This document shows, one piece after another, positions 41,204-49,952 of a stretch of DNA of 64,000 nt. The notes below the pieces were generated by a model, which saw nothing but the letters and a program-made list of their open reading frames with translations, was not told the DNA's origin and searched no databases. Origin of the DNA: Bacteroidales bacterium (GTDB taxonomy: Bacteria > Bacteroidota > Bacteroidia > Bacteroidales > P3); NCBI GenBank assembly GCA_017550405.1, contig JAFZPH010000047.1, positions 1-64,000 of the forward strand, in the 5' to 3' direction. The stretch's first letter is position 1; each line of letters starts with the position of its first letter. Position numbers and translations under genes: made by a program.

Positions 41204-42049
41204 ATGAGAATATCAGAGCAATACTATTCGATAAAGAACAACATACTGTTCTGTGTGGCAGTGCCACTGTTTGTGATGCTGTTTATGGTCATCTACCAAC
41301 CGCTGTTCTATGGCGAGGCCGACTTGCTGCAGGTGCAATGGCATGAGCATGAGAGTTTGTGTCTGCCAGTGGTGTGCGCCATTGCGCTGGGGGTACTGGC
41401 AATAAGCCGAACCCTGTTGTGCCTGACGCTGGTGCGCCACAACCTGAGCCGTCGGGAGTGGTTGCTGTGGCAAGCCACCGAATGGGTAGTAGGCAGTCTC
41501 TTTGTCGACCTCTTCCTGTCGTTATTCCTCAGCATGGGCTATTTCGCCCTGCTGCCGCACATACTGCTTACCGCCTTCGCCCTGATTATCGTGCCTTACA
41601 TCTGCTACTGGCTGGCCATCGAGCTCATCGACCGCGACATCCGTCTCCGTCAGTCGGAGAAACTGCTGGAGGAGATGCGGCAAGGCATTGAGCGCAACGA
41701 AGTGGGCATGATACGTTTTGCCGACGAAAAGGGGAATGTGAAGCTGGTGGTGGGTGCCGACAGGGTCATCTACCTCGAATCGGCAGGCAACTATGTGACC
41801 ATCTGCTACGACGACGACGGAAAGCTGGTACGCTACAGTCTCCGCAACACCCTCAAGGCAATGGACAGTCTTGCCGGCACGAACGGATTGGTGCGCTGCC
41901 ACCGTTCGTTCCTTGTGAACTTAAACCATGTACGCACCCTGCGACGCACTCCGCAGGGCATATTTGCCGAGATAGGCCATTCAGGTGTGGACGACATTCC
42001 GGTCTCTAAATCATACGCCTCCGACCTGATACGGCTGTTCGGCAGTTGA
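41204..42049 (+). CDS. Membrane-bound LytTR-family transcriptional regulator
   Basis: 281 residues with the same layout as the regulator at 21659-22531. Four membrane segments lie at about residues 15-150 and a LytTR domain at about 180-280 (R-V-I-Y-L-E-S-A-G-N-Y-V-T-I-C-Y, Y-S-L-R-N-T-L-K-A-M, L-V-R-C-H-R-S-F-L-V-N-L, I-P-V-S-K-S-Y). It lies 13 bp after tamB and is probably co-transcribed, so it may respond to envelope state. Binding sites are not evident. The two paralogues suggest a sensing family specific to these bacteria. Confidence 0.87.
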   Translation: MRISEQYYSIKNNILFCVAVPLFVMLFMVIYQPLFYGEADLLQVQWHEHESLCLPVVCAIALGVLAISRTLLCLTLVRHNLSRREWLLWQATEWVVGSLFVDLFLSLFLSMGYFALLPHILLTAFALIIVPYICYWLAIELIDRDIRLRQSEKLLEEMRQGIERNEVGMIRFADEKGNVKLVVGADRVIYLESAGNYVTICYDDDGKLVRYSLRNTLKAMDSLAGTNGLVRCHRSFLVNLNHVRTLRRTPQGIFAEIGHSGVDDIPVSKSYASDLIRLFGS

Positions 42050-42148
42050 TGCATCTCCTTTGACAAGAAACACGCAATCATGTACAGACAATCTATAGCT
42101 CCAATACTCACAATGAGCCGATTCCAGCACAGCCACTCCCGCCATAAG

Positions 42149-43060
42149 ATGATACACAAAGCTCTCCGCCCCCAGTTGGCATACTCTGTGCTACTTGCCC
42201 TCTTCACTGCAATCACCTTCTCGCATGCTTCCGCCCAACGCGATTTTACCGCTGACTCGATAGCCTTCGTCAACGCAGACTGGCACACCGACACGCTCGA
42301 CGGCTTTTTCTTCAAACACCACCACTTCATGAACCGCCAGGTGTTCAACTCCAACCAATGCTTCAGCATTATCGAAATACCGTCCGGCTCCACTTCTTAT
42401 CTGACCTTTGCAGCCGACAGCACGCTGACCACCGTCTCCGCCTTTGCGACACGCGACAGCGCCCAGGCTGCCATCAATGGCTCATATTTCAATATGCGCA
42501 CCGGCGAGCCGGTCTGCTACCTACGCATCAACGGAAAGGAGTTGGGCGAGAACACCCCCTCTGCCACCGACAGCATCCACCGCAAATATTACCAGAACGC
42601 CATCATCCGACTACTCTCCACACACCGGCCCCGATTTGTATTGCCCGACAGCAGCCGTATAGCCGAACGCCTAATGGCGGACAGCAACCTCATGACCGCA
42701 GGTCCTATGCTGATACAACGCGGCATCGACGTTCCCCAACGTCTTGACCGGAGTTTCGTCTACCGCCGCCACAACCGCACGGCCATGGGACTCAAACCCG
42801 ACGGGACCGTGGTGATGCTTGTTGCCGACGGACGCCACCGTGGGGAGGCCGAAGGGCTCAGCCTGCCCGAACTGACACGCATCATGCGCTGGCTGGGATG
42901 CCGCGATGCAGTGAATCTCGACGGCGGCGGCTCCTCCACCATGTACATCCGCGACCGCGGCAGCGACGGCATCGTCAACAACCCGTCGGACAACGGCCGG
43001 TTCGACCCTTCAGGCCAACGCCGTGTAGCCAACGCCATCCTTGTAGTCAAACGCCGCTAA
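42149..43060 (+). CDS. Phosphodiester glycosidase (NAGPA/DUF2233) domain secreted protein
   Basis: About 303 residues from the ATG at 42149, the start that places a signal peptide (ending in F-S-H-A-S-A-Q) at the N-terminus. In-frame ATGs at 42080 and 42113 give longer, less plausible leaders. The NAGPA domain shows A-A-I-N-G-S-Y-F-N, M-T-A-G-P-M-L-I-Q-R-G, R-T-A-M-G-L-K-P-D-G-T-V and the hallmark V-N-L-D-G-G-G-S-S-T-M. Family members remove GlcNAc from phosphodiesters (uncovering enzyme) or act on cell-surface glycans. The substrate here is unknown. It is 100 bp downstream of the LytTR gene. Confidence 0.82.
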   Translation: MIHKALRPQLAYSVLLALFTAITFSHASAQRDFTADSIAFVNADWHTDTLDGFFFKHHHFMNRQVFNSNQCFSIIEIPSGSTSYLTFAADSTLTTVSAFATRDSAQAAINGSYFNMRTGEPVCYLRINGKELGENTPSATDSIHRKYYQNAIIRLLSTHRPRFVLPDSSRIAERLMADSNLMTAGPMLIQRGIDVPQRLDRSFVYRRHNRTAMGLKPDGTVVMLVADGRHRGEAEGLSLPELTRIMRWLGCRDAVNLDGGGSSTMYIRDRGSDGIVNNPSDNGRFDPSGQRRVANAILVVKRR

Positions 43061-43150
43061 AGCATGTCCTTCAGCAACAACTACCAGCAGCAAACAAAAA
43101 GAAAAGCAACCCAGTGCGTACTAATTACAGATGGCTTGTTAAATATCGCC

Positions 43151-43378
43151 TCAATAATGGTTAATGGTTCGGTACCAATCCTGTTTCCTTAATGGTGTCA
43201 GCATGTTTGCATACGACTTCGCTTTGTCCATATCACCACGTGTATGGAACAAATACGCAAGGTCTAAATTCCTTGTTTCCTCATCTGTATACTTTAAATA
43301 ATCATTGATACTAATGGTAGAGTATCCAATTTTCTCTTTCTCTTCTTCTGTGATGTCGTAATCAAATATTGTTTCCAT
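43151..43378 (-). CDS. Small acidic protein, uncharacterised
   Basis: 75 residues from the ATG at 43378 (an in-frame start at 43402 is possible). It is predicted helical and acidic: M-E-T-I-F-D-Y-D-I-T-E-E-E-K-E-K-I-G, then Y-L-K-Y-T-D-E-E-T-R-N-L-D-L-A-Y-L-F-H-T-R-G-D-M-D-K-A. The last block looks like a single TPR-type helix pair. I recall similar short proteins in Prevotella and Bacteroides genomes, all hypothetical. There is no signal peptide. It is AT-richer than its neighbours and isolated. Confidence 0.6.
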   Translation of the reverse strand: METIFDYDITEEEKEKIGYSTISINDYLKYTDEETRNLDLAYLFHTRGDMDKAKSYANMLTPLRKQDWYRTINHY

Positions 43379-43402
43379 GTGTTCTTCAACGCACAGTAAC
43401 AT

Positions 43403-43754
43403 TATTTATTGCCCGAGTGGAGATGATTTTTACATTATAGGCACGCCACGACCCACTTGGGTCGTTCAATCTCGGCTCGATGTTGCCTGCTTCTCGCCTT
43501 GTTATCCGTTATCACATCGAGTAACGTTGCTATAACGATACTATTACGATGCAGGATTGAACGGCCCCTCTCCGTAGCGAAGGGAAATCGTTGCCGCTCC
43601 ACGGCGCAGGACGGGTAGGCAGAACAAAGTACGGGGCAGGGCTTATCCCCGTGTATTGCACGATTCGACAGTTACTCAGTATGTTATATAATTTTTCGGT
43701 TTCCTAATGACCGATTGGGGATGAAGTATATGGGAGACAACTGGTGGAAGCCAC
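43403..43754. other. Intergenic with MITE-like element and palindromes
   Basis: Contains ACGACCC-ACTT-GGGTCGT (43448-43465), the MITE-like copy B (43460-43566) and an ACGGGG/CCCCGT hairpin near 43632-43653. No gene is supported. Confidence 0.6.
43460..43566. repeat. MITE-like element, copy B
   Basis: 107 bp with ends GGTCGTTCAATC and GATTGAACGGCC (11 of 12 positions inverted-identical). The interior near the right end (ATAACGATACTATTACGATG) aligns with the reverse complement of copy A at 21464-21567. Confidence 0.6.
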
Positions 43755-43793
43755 GAAAAAAGAGAGTCCCCGCCATTGGTTGCGAGGACTCTC
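43755..43793 (-). terminator. Terminator of the ROK/GH92/lipoprotein operon
   Basis: On the minus strand, GAGAGTCC and GGACTCTC form an 8-bp stem with a 16-nt loop followed by TTTTTTC. It lies about 27 bp after the small lipoprotein gene. Confidence 0.75.
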
Positions 43794-43819
43794 CAAAGGT
43801 GTTCTTTCGACACCGGGTT

Positions 43820-44077
43820 TTACTTCTTCTTTTTTTCGTCGACAGCGATGTCGTCGGGGTTGAGGATGGGGTCGTCCATCTCGTTGCATATCAGTGTGCG
43901 TTCGTTGAGCGAACTGCATACTGTCCCCGCCATGGTGGCGGTGGTGCGAGGACCAGTCCATCGTCCGCCGACCTTTTCGTAGCAGCGACAGCTCTTTGTC
44001 CCGCATGAGGTGAACACCATTGCCGCCATAGCGGCCAAAGTCAGGAGGGTAACCTTGTGAGCGTTTTTTCTTGTCAT
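43820..44077 (-). CDS. Small cysteine-containing lipoprotein
   Basis: 85 residues. A signal peptide ends in M-V-F-T-S-C-G, a good lipobox with Cys at about residue 25. The mature part has C-x-C-Y (C-R-C-Y-E-K) and two further Cys, and ends acidic then Lys-rich (D-E-K-K-K-K). No domain is recognised. It starts 21 bp after the GH92 stop and ends just before a terminator, so it is the last gene of the ROK-GH92 operon. It may be a surface accessory of mannan use, by position only. Confidence 0.7.
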   Translation of the reverse strand: MTRKNAHKVTLLTLAAMAAMVFTSCGTKSCRCYEKVGGRWTGPRTTATMAGTVCSSLNERTLICNEMDDPILNPDDIAVDEKKKK

Positions 44078-44098
44078 GATATTTTGATTTTAATATTG

Positions 44099-47077
44099 CT
44101 ATAGGTTTTCAGCATCCCCTTCGGAGGAGAAAGAGGAGGAAAAGGTAGCCACGTGGCTGCCCACCTCAATCTCGTCTACAAAGAGCCATGCCTGCTCGCC
44201 CGAGCTGAGATGCCAGTCGGGCATTTTGCCATAGTTGAAGGCCTTGATTCTTACATAACGGGCCGTGGCATACGGGCCGTGGCAGGTGAACTTGTGCTGT
44301 ACGCTTTCTTCTTGCCGCTCGCGGACAGCGGGGAACTCGTTGTTATCGAGCTGTGCCCAAGGCCTGAAGGTCTTGCCATCGGAAGAGATGGTCACTTCGA
44401 TGCGCTTGGGGAAGAAAATCCACGCACGCATGTTGTCGAGACAATCAACCGACACACTGGTAAGGGTCTTGCTCTGCAGGAGGTCAATCACCACTTCCAT
44501 GTCGGTTTGCCAACCCTGCCAGCCACCTATGCGGAAGTTGGGGGTGCCGTAGAGACGGTCGATGAGGCCATCGGGACCGTTCTCGCTATACTGGGGTGCG
44601 GGCTTGGTGACGTAGCGCAACTGCTTGTCGGCGATGAAGCGGGATAGCGTCTGGCTCACCACAGGGCTGTAGCGCCCAGTGGCGGGGTTGAAGGCTACAG
44701 CATTGAGGGTGATGTCGCGATTGACGAGTATGGGGGCGGTGTAGCGATATGAGTTGGTGTCGGGGGTGCGGCCGTCTAAGGTATAGTAGATAACCGGTTT
44801 CCCATCCACCGATTCATGGTTTTCGGGGTCGCCGTTGACGGTTTCGCGTGCCGAGAGAGTGACAAAGAGTGAATCCTTGAAACACTGCTGCCAGTCGCTG
44901 AAGAAAGGAGCGGGCGGTGTACGCAGCTCCTCTGGGAAGAGGGTCTTGGAGCGGGGCGAGAAAGACTTTCCGTCCCAGAACATACCGGGCTGCCAGTCGG
45001 ATTTGTTGATGACAATATCCTCTTTGCCAGTGTGAATAGTGATGCGGTCGAAAAGAGGTGTGACGGTCACATACTCGCCACTGCCAGGGATGACGGGATA
45101 GAAGCCCATGGCGCTCATCACATACCAAGCACTCATCTGTCCGCAGTCCTCATTGCCGCACAAGCCGTCGGGTTTGGTGCTGTACAGGTCGTCCAATATC
45201 TGATGGACAACATGGTCGAGCTTATCGGTGGCGCCAAGCCATGCATAGAGGTAAGCGGCATGATGCGAAGGCTCGTTGCCGTGGGCATACTGGCCAATCA
45301 TTCCGGTGATGTCGCTCTGTTCGCGACCGGTGGTCTCGCTGCTGGTGTTGAAGAGGGAATCGAGGAAAGCCTCAGCCTTGGCCTTGCCGCCCATCTGGGC
45401 AATCCAGCCAGACACATCGTGGGGCACATAGGTGCTGTACTGCCAGCTGTTGGCCTCGGTGAAGTGGTTGTTTACCTCGGTGGGATTGAAGGGGGTGACA
45501 AATCCGCCATTGCGACGGGCGTGCATAAAGCCGTCGGGGTCCATGATGTTCTGCCACGACTGGGCACGGCGCATATAGGTGTCGTAAACCTCGTTGAGAT
45601 GGCGGTAGCGGGCATTGGTATCGGGTTTTCCGTTACGATTCATCTCATTGAGGGCGTAGCGGGCAATGCACCAATCGTCGAAAGCAAATTCAAGGGTCTT
45701 TGAAACCGTCTCGTTGTCCAGCTTGCTGTCGAGGTAGCCCTGCTGAGCGTATGACTGGTGGGCATCGGTGCGGTTCGATGTGGTAATCATGGCCTCAAGC
45801 AGTGCCATACGCCGAGCGGGAGTCCACTTATCCAAAAGGCCAGCCTCTTGAGCGGTGAGGATGACGGGACAGGCATGATAGCCAATCATGCAGTGGGTTT
45901 CGTGGGCGGCAAGTTCCCACATGGTCAGTTCTCCACCCGACTCGTATTGCAGCATCATGGTATTAATCCATTCTTCGGTACGCTCCGGCTCAATAATGGC
46001 CATCAAGGGATGCAGTGTGCGGTAGGTGTCCCAGAGCGAGAAGACGGTGTATACTGGCTGGGGCGAGGTGTAAATTGTGTCGTTCATGGCACGATAGCGA
46101 CCATCCACATCGCTCCACAGATAAGGCGATGTGTAGCAGTGATAGAGAGCAGTATAGAAATTGCCCCGCTCCTCACGGCTGCCGCCTTCCACGGCTATCT
46201 TGCCCAAAGCCTGCTCCCAGAGCTGGCGGGCATCGTTGCGCATCGCGGCGAATGTCCGATCCTTGCGTGTGGCGAGATTCTTGGTTGCGCCTTCGGCATC
46301 CACTCCCGAAATGGAGACATACACCTCAGCCTCCTTGCTGTCGTCGGGAAGGAGTACCAAAGCTTTCTTGCCACCGTCAAAATACTGTATGTCCACTATG
46401 GGTTCGCTGCATTGCAGGGCAAAATAGCACCACTGGTCGGGATTCCACGCACTGCTTTCTCGCCAGCCCGTGAGGGTGGTGCCGACAGGGAACTGGTGCG
46501 TTCCGTCGGCAGATGCCTTGGGGCGGTTGAAACCAGCGGTGATGACCTTGTCGCGATGACGGAGGTCCACCACGAAGCCTTTGGGACCACGGCCGGGGAA
46601 TGTATACCGGTGGCATGCAACACGGTCGGTTGTGGTAAGCTCAACCATCACACGACTGCGGTCCAACACAACACGGTAGTAGCCGGGACGTGCCTTCTCT
46701 CCCCGATGGCTGAAAGAAGAGCAGAACTCGGATTGGGGCATATCGGACGAGAAATGGAATGTCTTTCCCTCTGCCACTACGGGCATAAGAAGGATGTCGC
46801 CGTAATCCTCGCAACCGGTACCGTTGAGATGGGTATGGCTGAAGCCGTAGAGGGTGTCGTCGCTATAGTGATAGCAGCTGCAACCGTCCCAGCCCTCAAG
46901 GCGGGTATCCGGTCCGGGCTGTATCTGCCCAAAGGGGACAATGGCACCCGGATAGGTGTGGCCATGGCCGTCGGTACCCACAAGGGGGTTGACATAGCGG
47001 CCATATCCGCTCTCACAGCTATACAGCAGTGCCAGCATCAGCAGGCCATACAAGGGGAAAAGGAGTCTCTTGCTCAT
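44099..47077 (-). CDS. GH92 alpha-mannosidase lipoprotein with C-terminal carbohydrate-binding-type domains
   Basis: 992 residues. The signal peptide ends in L-L-Y-S-C-E-S (lipobox). The GH92 catalytic part starts with Y-V-N-P-L-V-G-T-D-G-H-G-H-T-Y-P-G-A-I-V-P-F-G and includes S-H-T-H-L-N-G-T-G-C. The catalytic-acid region is Q-Y-A-H-G-N-E-P-S-H-H, and the Ca2+/base region G-N-E-D-C-G-Q-M-S-A-W-Y-V. After about residue 700 comes a chitobiase-C-like Fn3-associated segment (Y-Y-T-L-D-G-R-T-P) and an F5/8-type or CBM32-like domain. GH92 enzymes are Ca2+-dependent exo-alpha-mannosidases acting mostly on host N-glycans or yeast mannan. Which linkage is not predictable here. Confidence 0.94.
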   Translation of the reverse strand: MSKRLLFPLYGLLMLALLYSCESGYGRYVNPLVGTDGHGHTYPGAIVPFGQIQPGPDTRLEGWDGCSCYHYSDDTLYGFSHTHLNGTGCEDYGDILLMPVVAEGKTFHFSSDMPQSEFCSSFSHRGEKARPGYYRVVLDRSRVMVELTTTDRVACHRYTFPGRGPKGFVVDLRHRDKVITAGFNRPKASADGTHQFPVGTTLTGWRESSAWNPDQWCYFALQCSEPIVDIQYFDGGKKALVLLPDDSKEAEVYVSISGVDAEGATKNLATRKDRTFAAMRNDARQLWEQALGKIAVEGGSREERGNFYTALYHCYTSPYLWSDVDGRYRAMNDTIYTSPQPVYTVFSLWDTYRTLHPLMAIIEPERTEEWINTMMLQYESGGELTMWELAAHETHCMIGYHACPVILTAQEAGLLDKWTPARRMALLEAMITTSNRTDAHQSYAQQGYLDSKLDNETVSKTLEFAFDDWCIARYALNEMNRNGKPDTNARYRHLNEVYDTYMRRAQSWQNIMDPDGFMHARRNGGFVTPFNPTEVNNHFTEANSWQYSTYVPHDVSGWIAQMGGKAKAEAFLDSLFNTSSETTGREQSDITGMIGQYAHGNEPSHHAAYLYAWLGATDKLDHVVHQILDDLYSTKPDGLCGNEDCGQMSAWYVMSAMGFYPVIPGSGEYVTVTPLFDRITIHTGKEDIVINKSDWQPGMFWDGKSFSPRSKTLFPEELRTPPAPFFSDWQQCFKDSLFVTLSARETVNGDPENHESVDGKPVIYYTLDGRTPDTNSYRYTAPILVNRDITLNAVAFNPATGRYSPVVSQTLSRFIADKQLRYVTKPAPQYSENGPDGLIDRLYGTPNFRIGGWQGWQTDMEVVIDLLQSKTLTSVSVDCLDNMRAWIFFPKRIEVTISSDGKTFRPWAQLDNNEFPAVRERQEESVQHKFTCHGPYATARYVRIKAFNYGKMPDWHLSSGEQAWLFVDEIEVGSHVATFSSSFSSEGDAENL

Positions 47078-47107
47078 AATAATAATGTTGAATGGTGTGA
47101 CAGGCTG

Positions 47108-48112
47108 TTACTTTTTCAATTTGATAAGGGCTGCTGCTCCAAGAATGGCCACTTCGTTGGTGGCCAGCTCCGACATGCGAATCTCGCAGCGTCCTTTGTA
47201 GATGTTGAGGAGATTTTCCTCGAATGCCTCGCGAAGGGGCTGCAGCAAGGGTTCACCCACCTTGGTGGGGCCGCCCATAAGGAAGATGGCCTCGGGGGCT
47301 GAGAAGGTACAGGCATTGGCGCATGCCAGACCCAACCAGTTGGCCACCATGCAGTAGGTCTCCTTAGCCAAGGGGTCGCCGGCATTGGCTGCGTCGCCAA
47401 TCATCTTGCTGGTGATGTAACTGTCCTCGATATCGGCGGTTATCCATCCTTTCATGCGCGGAGCCTCCTGCGGGACGCCTTTTTCGTTGCGCAGCTCGAT
47501 ATAGGTCTGCACAATACCACGGGCCGAGGTGTAAGTCTCCAGACAACCTTTGCGGCCACAGGTGCAACGCCGTCCGTTGGGGATGAGAATATTGTGACCC
47601 AGCTCGCCTGCGGTGCCGGTCGAACCGTGTACCAACCGTCCGTCGACGACAATGCCACTTCCCACGCCGGTGCCAAGTGTTATCATGATGAAGTGCTCCA
47701 TGCCTTTGGCTCCGCCATACACATACTCGCCGTATGCAGCGGCGTTGGCATCGTTGCTGAGCACAAAGGGGATACTGGTGTGCTTGCCGAACTCTTTCTG
47801 GAAATCCAGCAGGCCACGTATCGGCAGATTCGGAGCCCATTCCACACAGCCGGTATAGAAATTGCCGTTGGGTGCTCCCATGCCGATGCCGGTCAACTCG
47901 TCCATTCGAATGGATGTGACACCCGCCTCGGGGTCTCCCTCAGACAGCATCTCCTTTATCTGGTCGATAATATCTTGTACGTAAGGCTCTATCAGGGCAT
48001 AGTTGCCGGTGGGCAGACTGCGACGCGACACAATCTTCGAGTCGTCACGAACCAATCCCAGGTCGGTGTTGGTCCCACCGACATCAATTCCTATTGCATA
48101 AGTGTTTTGCAT
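47108..48112 (-). CDS. ROK-family sugar kinase
   Basis: 334 residues. The ATP phosphate loop is I-G-I-D-V-G-G-T-N-T-D-L-G. The sugar-binding region has S-N-D-A-N-A-A-A-Y-G-E, L-G-T-G-V-G-S-G-I-V and E-L-G-H-N-I. The ROK zinc motif C-T-C-G-R-K-G-C-L-E is intact. ROK hexokinases phosphorylate glucose, mannose or GlcNAc. It is the first gene of an operon with GH92 alpha-mannosidase (30-bp gap), so phosphorylation of released mannose is a reasonable inference. A TAATTTTG -7 box on the minus strand lies at 48148-48141. Confidence 0.9.
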   Translation of the reverse strand: MQNTYAIGIDVGGTNTDLGLVRDDSKIVSRRSLPTGNYALIEPYVQDIIDQIKEMLSEGDPEAGVTSIRMDELTGIGMGAPNGNFYTGCVEWAPNLPIRGLLDFQKEFGKHTSIPFVLSNDANAAAYGEYVYGGAKGMEHFIMITLGTGVGSGIVVDGRLVHGSTGTAGELGHNILIPNGRRCTCGRKGCLETYTSARGIVQTYIELRNEKGVPQEAPRMKGWITADIEDSYITSKMIGDAANAGDPLAKETYCMVANWLGLACANACTFSAPEAIFLMGGPTKVGEPLLQPLREAFEENLLNIYKGRCEIRMSELATNEVAILGAAALIKLKK

Positions 48113-48191
48113 AATGTTTAAATTTAAGTGATTGAATTTGCAAAATTACACATTTTTTCTCAATTAATATGTACATGTCAGTTTTCTTTTG

Positions 48192-48199
48192 TAATTTTG
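48192..48199 (+). promoter_or_regulatory. -7 element of phoH
   Basis: TAATTTTG only 4 bp before the ATG at 48204. If it is the active -7 box, transcription would start inside or after that codon, so a leaderless or very short leader mRNA, or a later start, should be considered. No -33 TTTG at the right spacing. Confidence 0.35.
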
Positions 48200-48203
48200 C
48201 ACC

Positions 48204-49190
48204 ATGGAAGAACCTATCACAGAAAAAATATTCTCTCTCGAAGAGATTGACTACACACGCTTTTGGGGCGACAACGACAAGATTCTCGACTTCGTCAGAA
48301 TCCTTTTCCCAAAACTCAAAATCATTGCCAGGGGAGACATGCTGAAAGTGGTGGGGAGCACTGAGGACATCGACCATTTCGACGGCAAACTGCAGGCCAT
48401 GAAGACCTACTACGACAAAGTAGGACGGCTGAACGAGAACGTCATCATGCAGATATTTGAAAATGGCGGCTCCACACCCGAGGCCGAGACCAACGAGGAA
48501 ATCCTTGTGCACGGGCGCAACGGTCTTCTTGTCAGAGCCCGTACCCCCAACCAACGGCGATTGGTCGAGGCTGTCAAGGAGAACGACATGGTCTTTGCCA
48601 TCGGCCCTGCAGGTACGGGAAAGACCTACACCGCCGTGGCGCTGGCCGTACGTGCTTTGAAGAACAAGGAAATACGCCGCATCATCCTGACGCGTCCCGC
48701 AGTGGAGGCCGGCGAGAACCTCGGTTTCCTGCCTGGCGACCTGCGCGACAAGCTCGACCCCTACCTGCAGCCCCTCTACGATGCCCTGCGCGACATGATA
48801 CCGCAGCAGAAGCTCCTCTCCTACTGGGAGGACAACACCATCGAGATTGCACCGCTGGCCTTTATGCGCGGGCGCACTCTCGACAATGCCTTTGTCATCC
48901 TCGACGAAGCACAGAACTCCACCTCGGCACAGCTCAAGATGTTCCTCACCCGTATGGGACGCAATGCCAAATTTGTCATCACCGGCGACATCACCCAGAT
49001 TGACCTGCCCCGCCACCAACAGAGCGGTCTGGTTCAGGCCATGCATATCCTTGACGGCATCAGCGGCATCAGCATCATCCATCTCGACAACAACGATGTG
49101 ATACGTCACAAACTGGTGACCAAGATAATCCGAGCATACGAACGCAACACCGACACTCCCCATGAAGAGCCACCCCAACTGCAAGATTAA
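48204..49190 (+). CDS. PhoH-family ATPase
   Basis: 328 residues. An N-terminal KH-like segment is followed by the PhoH domain with Walker [12 protein letters not shown] (about residue 135), [16 protein letters not shown] and Walker [20 protein letters not shown] lies near the end. PhoH-like (YbeZ-type) ATPases are linked to RNA metabolism and ribosome maturation with YbeY. Its 3' end overlaps the ispE start by 29 bp, implying co-translation. Confidence 0.92.
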   Translation: MEEPITEKIFSLEEIDYTRFWGDNDKILDFVRILFPKLKIIARGDMLKVVGSTEDIDHFDGKLQAMKTYYDKVGRLNENVIMQIFENGGSTPEAETNEEILVHGRNGLLVRARTPNQRRLVEAVKENDMVFAIGPAGTGKTYTAVALAVRALKNKEIRRIILTRPAVEAGENLGFLPGDLRDKLDPYLQPLYDALRDMIPQQKLLSYWEDNTIEIAPLAFMRGRTLDNAFVILDEAQNSTSAQLKMFLTRMGRNAKFVITGDITQIDLPRHQQSGLVQAMHILDGISGISIIHLDNNDVIRHKLVTKIIRAYERNTDTPHEEPPQLQD

Positions 49191-49929
49191 CCTCGGCCTA
49201 CACGTTGTGGGCAAACGGTCTGACGGCTACCACAACTTAGAGACCATTTTCCTGCCCGTCCACGACCTCTGCGACGAGCTGGAGATAAACCCCACGGCAG
49301 CATCCGACACCACTATGCGGCAAGAAGGTATCGTGCTCGACAACGCCCCGGGCGACAACCTCTGCATGAAAGCCTACCGCCTGTTGCAGGAGGAATTCGG
49401 CATTCCGCCGGTGGAGATACTCCTGCGCAAGCACATCCCCTTTGGGGCAGGCCTCGGGGGTGGCAGTAGCGACGCCGCCTTCACCCTCAAGATGCTCAAC
49501 GAGTTGTTCTCGCTGGGGCTTGCAACCGCCGACCTTGAGCAGCGGGCGGCACAGATAGGTGCCGACTGCGCCTTCTTTATCCAGAACCGCCCCGCCTACG
49601 CCACCGGCATTGGCGACCAACTGGAGCCCATCGACCTCGACCTGTCCGCCTACCGCATAGCCATAGAAATACCTCCCCGCGAGCATGTCAGCACCCGCGA
49701 AGCCTACGCGGGTCTGCATCTGCAAGGTGGCAACCGTCCCGACCTACGGCAGGCCGTGCGCATGCCCATAGCACAGTGGCGCGACACCATCGTTAACGAC
49801 TTCGAGGCTTCCGTTTTCCCAGACCATCCCGCCATCGCTGCGCTGAAAGACGATATGTACCGCCGTGGCACACACTACGCAGCCATGACCGGCAGCGGCG
49901 CTGCTGTGTTCGGACTGTTTCCCCTCTGA
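49162..49929 (+). CDS. ispE: 4-diphosphocytidyl-2-C-methyl-D-erythritol kinase
   Basis: 255 residues. The N-terminal [19 protein letters not shown] and the GHMP ATP motif [14 protein letters not shown] are exact for Isp[10 protein letters not shown] near the end is GHMP motif 3. It phosphorylates CDP-ME in the MEP isoprenoid pathway. The start overlaps phoH by 29 bp. Slightly short against the usual 270-290 residues but with no missing motif. Confidence 0.93.
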   Translation: MKSHPNCKINLGLHVVGKRSDGYHNLETIFLPVHDLCDELEINPTAASDTTMRQEGIVLDNAPGDNLCMKAYRLLQEEFGIPPVEILLRKHIPFGAGLGGGSSDAAFTLKMLNELFSLGLATADLEQRAAQIGADCAFFIQNRPAYATGIGDQLEPIDLDLSAYRIAIEIPPREHVSTREAYAGLHLQGGNRPDLRQAVRMPIAQWRDTIVNDFEASVFPDHPAIAALKDDMYRRGTHYAAMTGSGAAVFGLFPL

Positions 49930-49952
49930 TTAAATCTTTTCAAATTCCAAGT

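Noticed and set aside
43715..44008. 97-codon open frame on the plus strand
   Set aside because: It is antisense to a lipoprotein gene with a clear lipobox and crosses that operon's terminator.
45758..47302. 514-codon open frame on the plus strand
   Set aside because: It is antisense to GH92 and the ROK kinase, both with complete motif sets. No domain is recognised in the plus frame.
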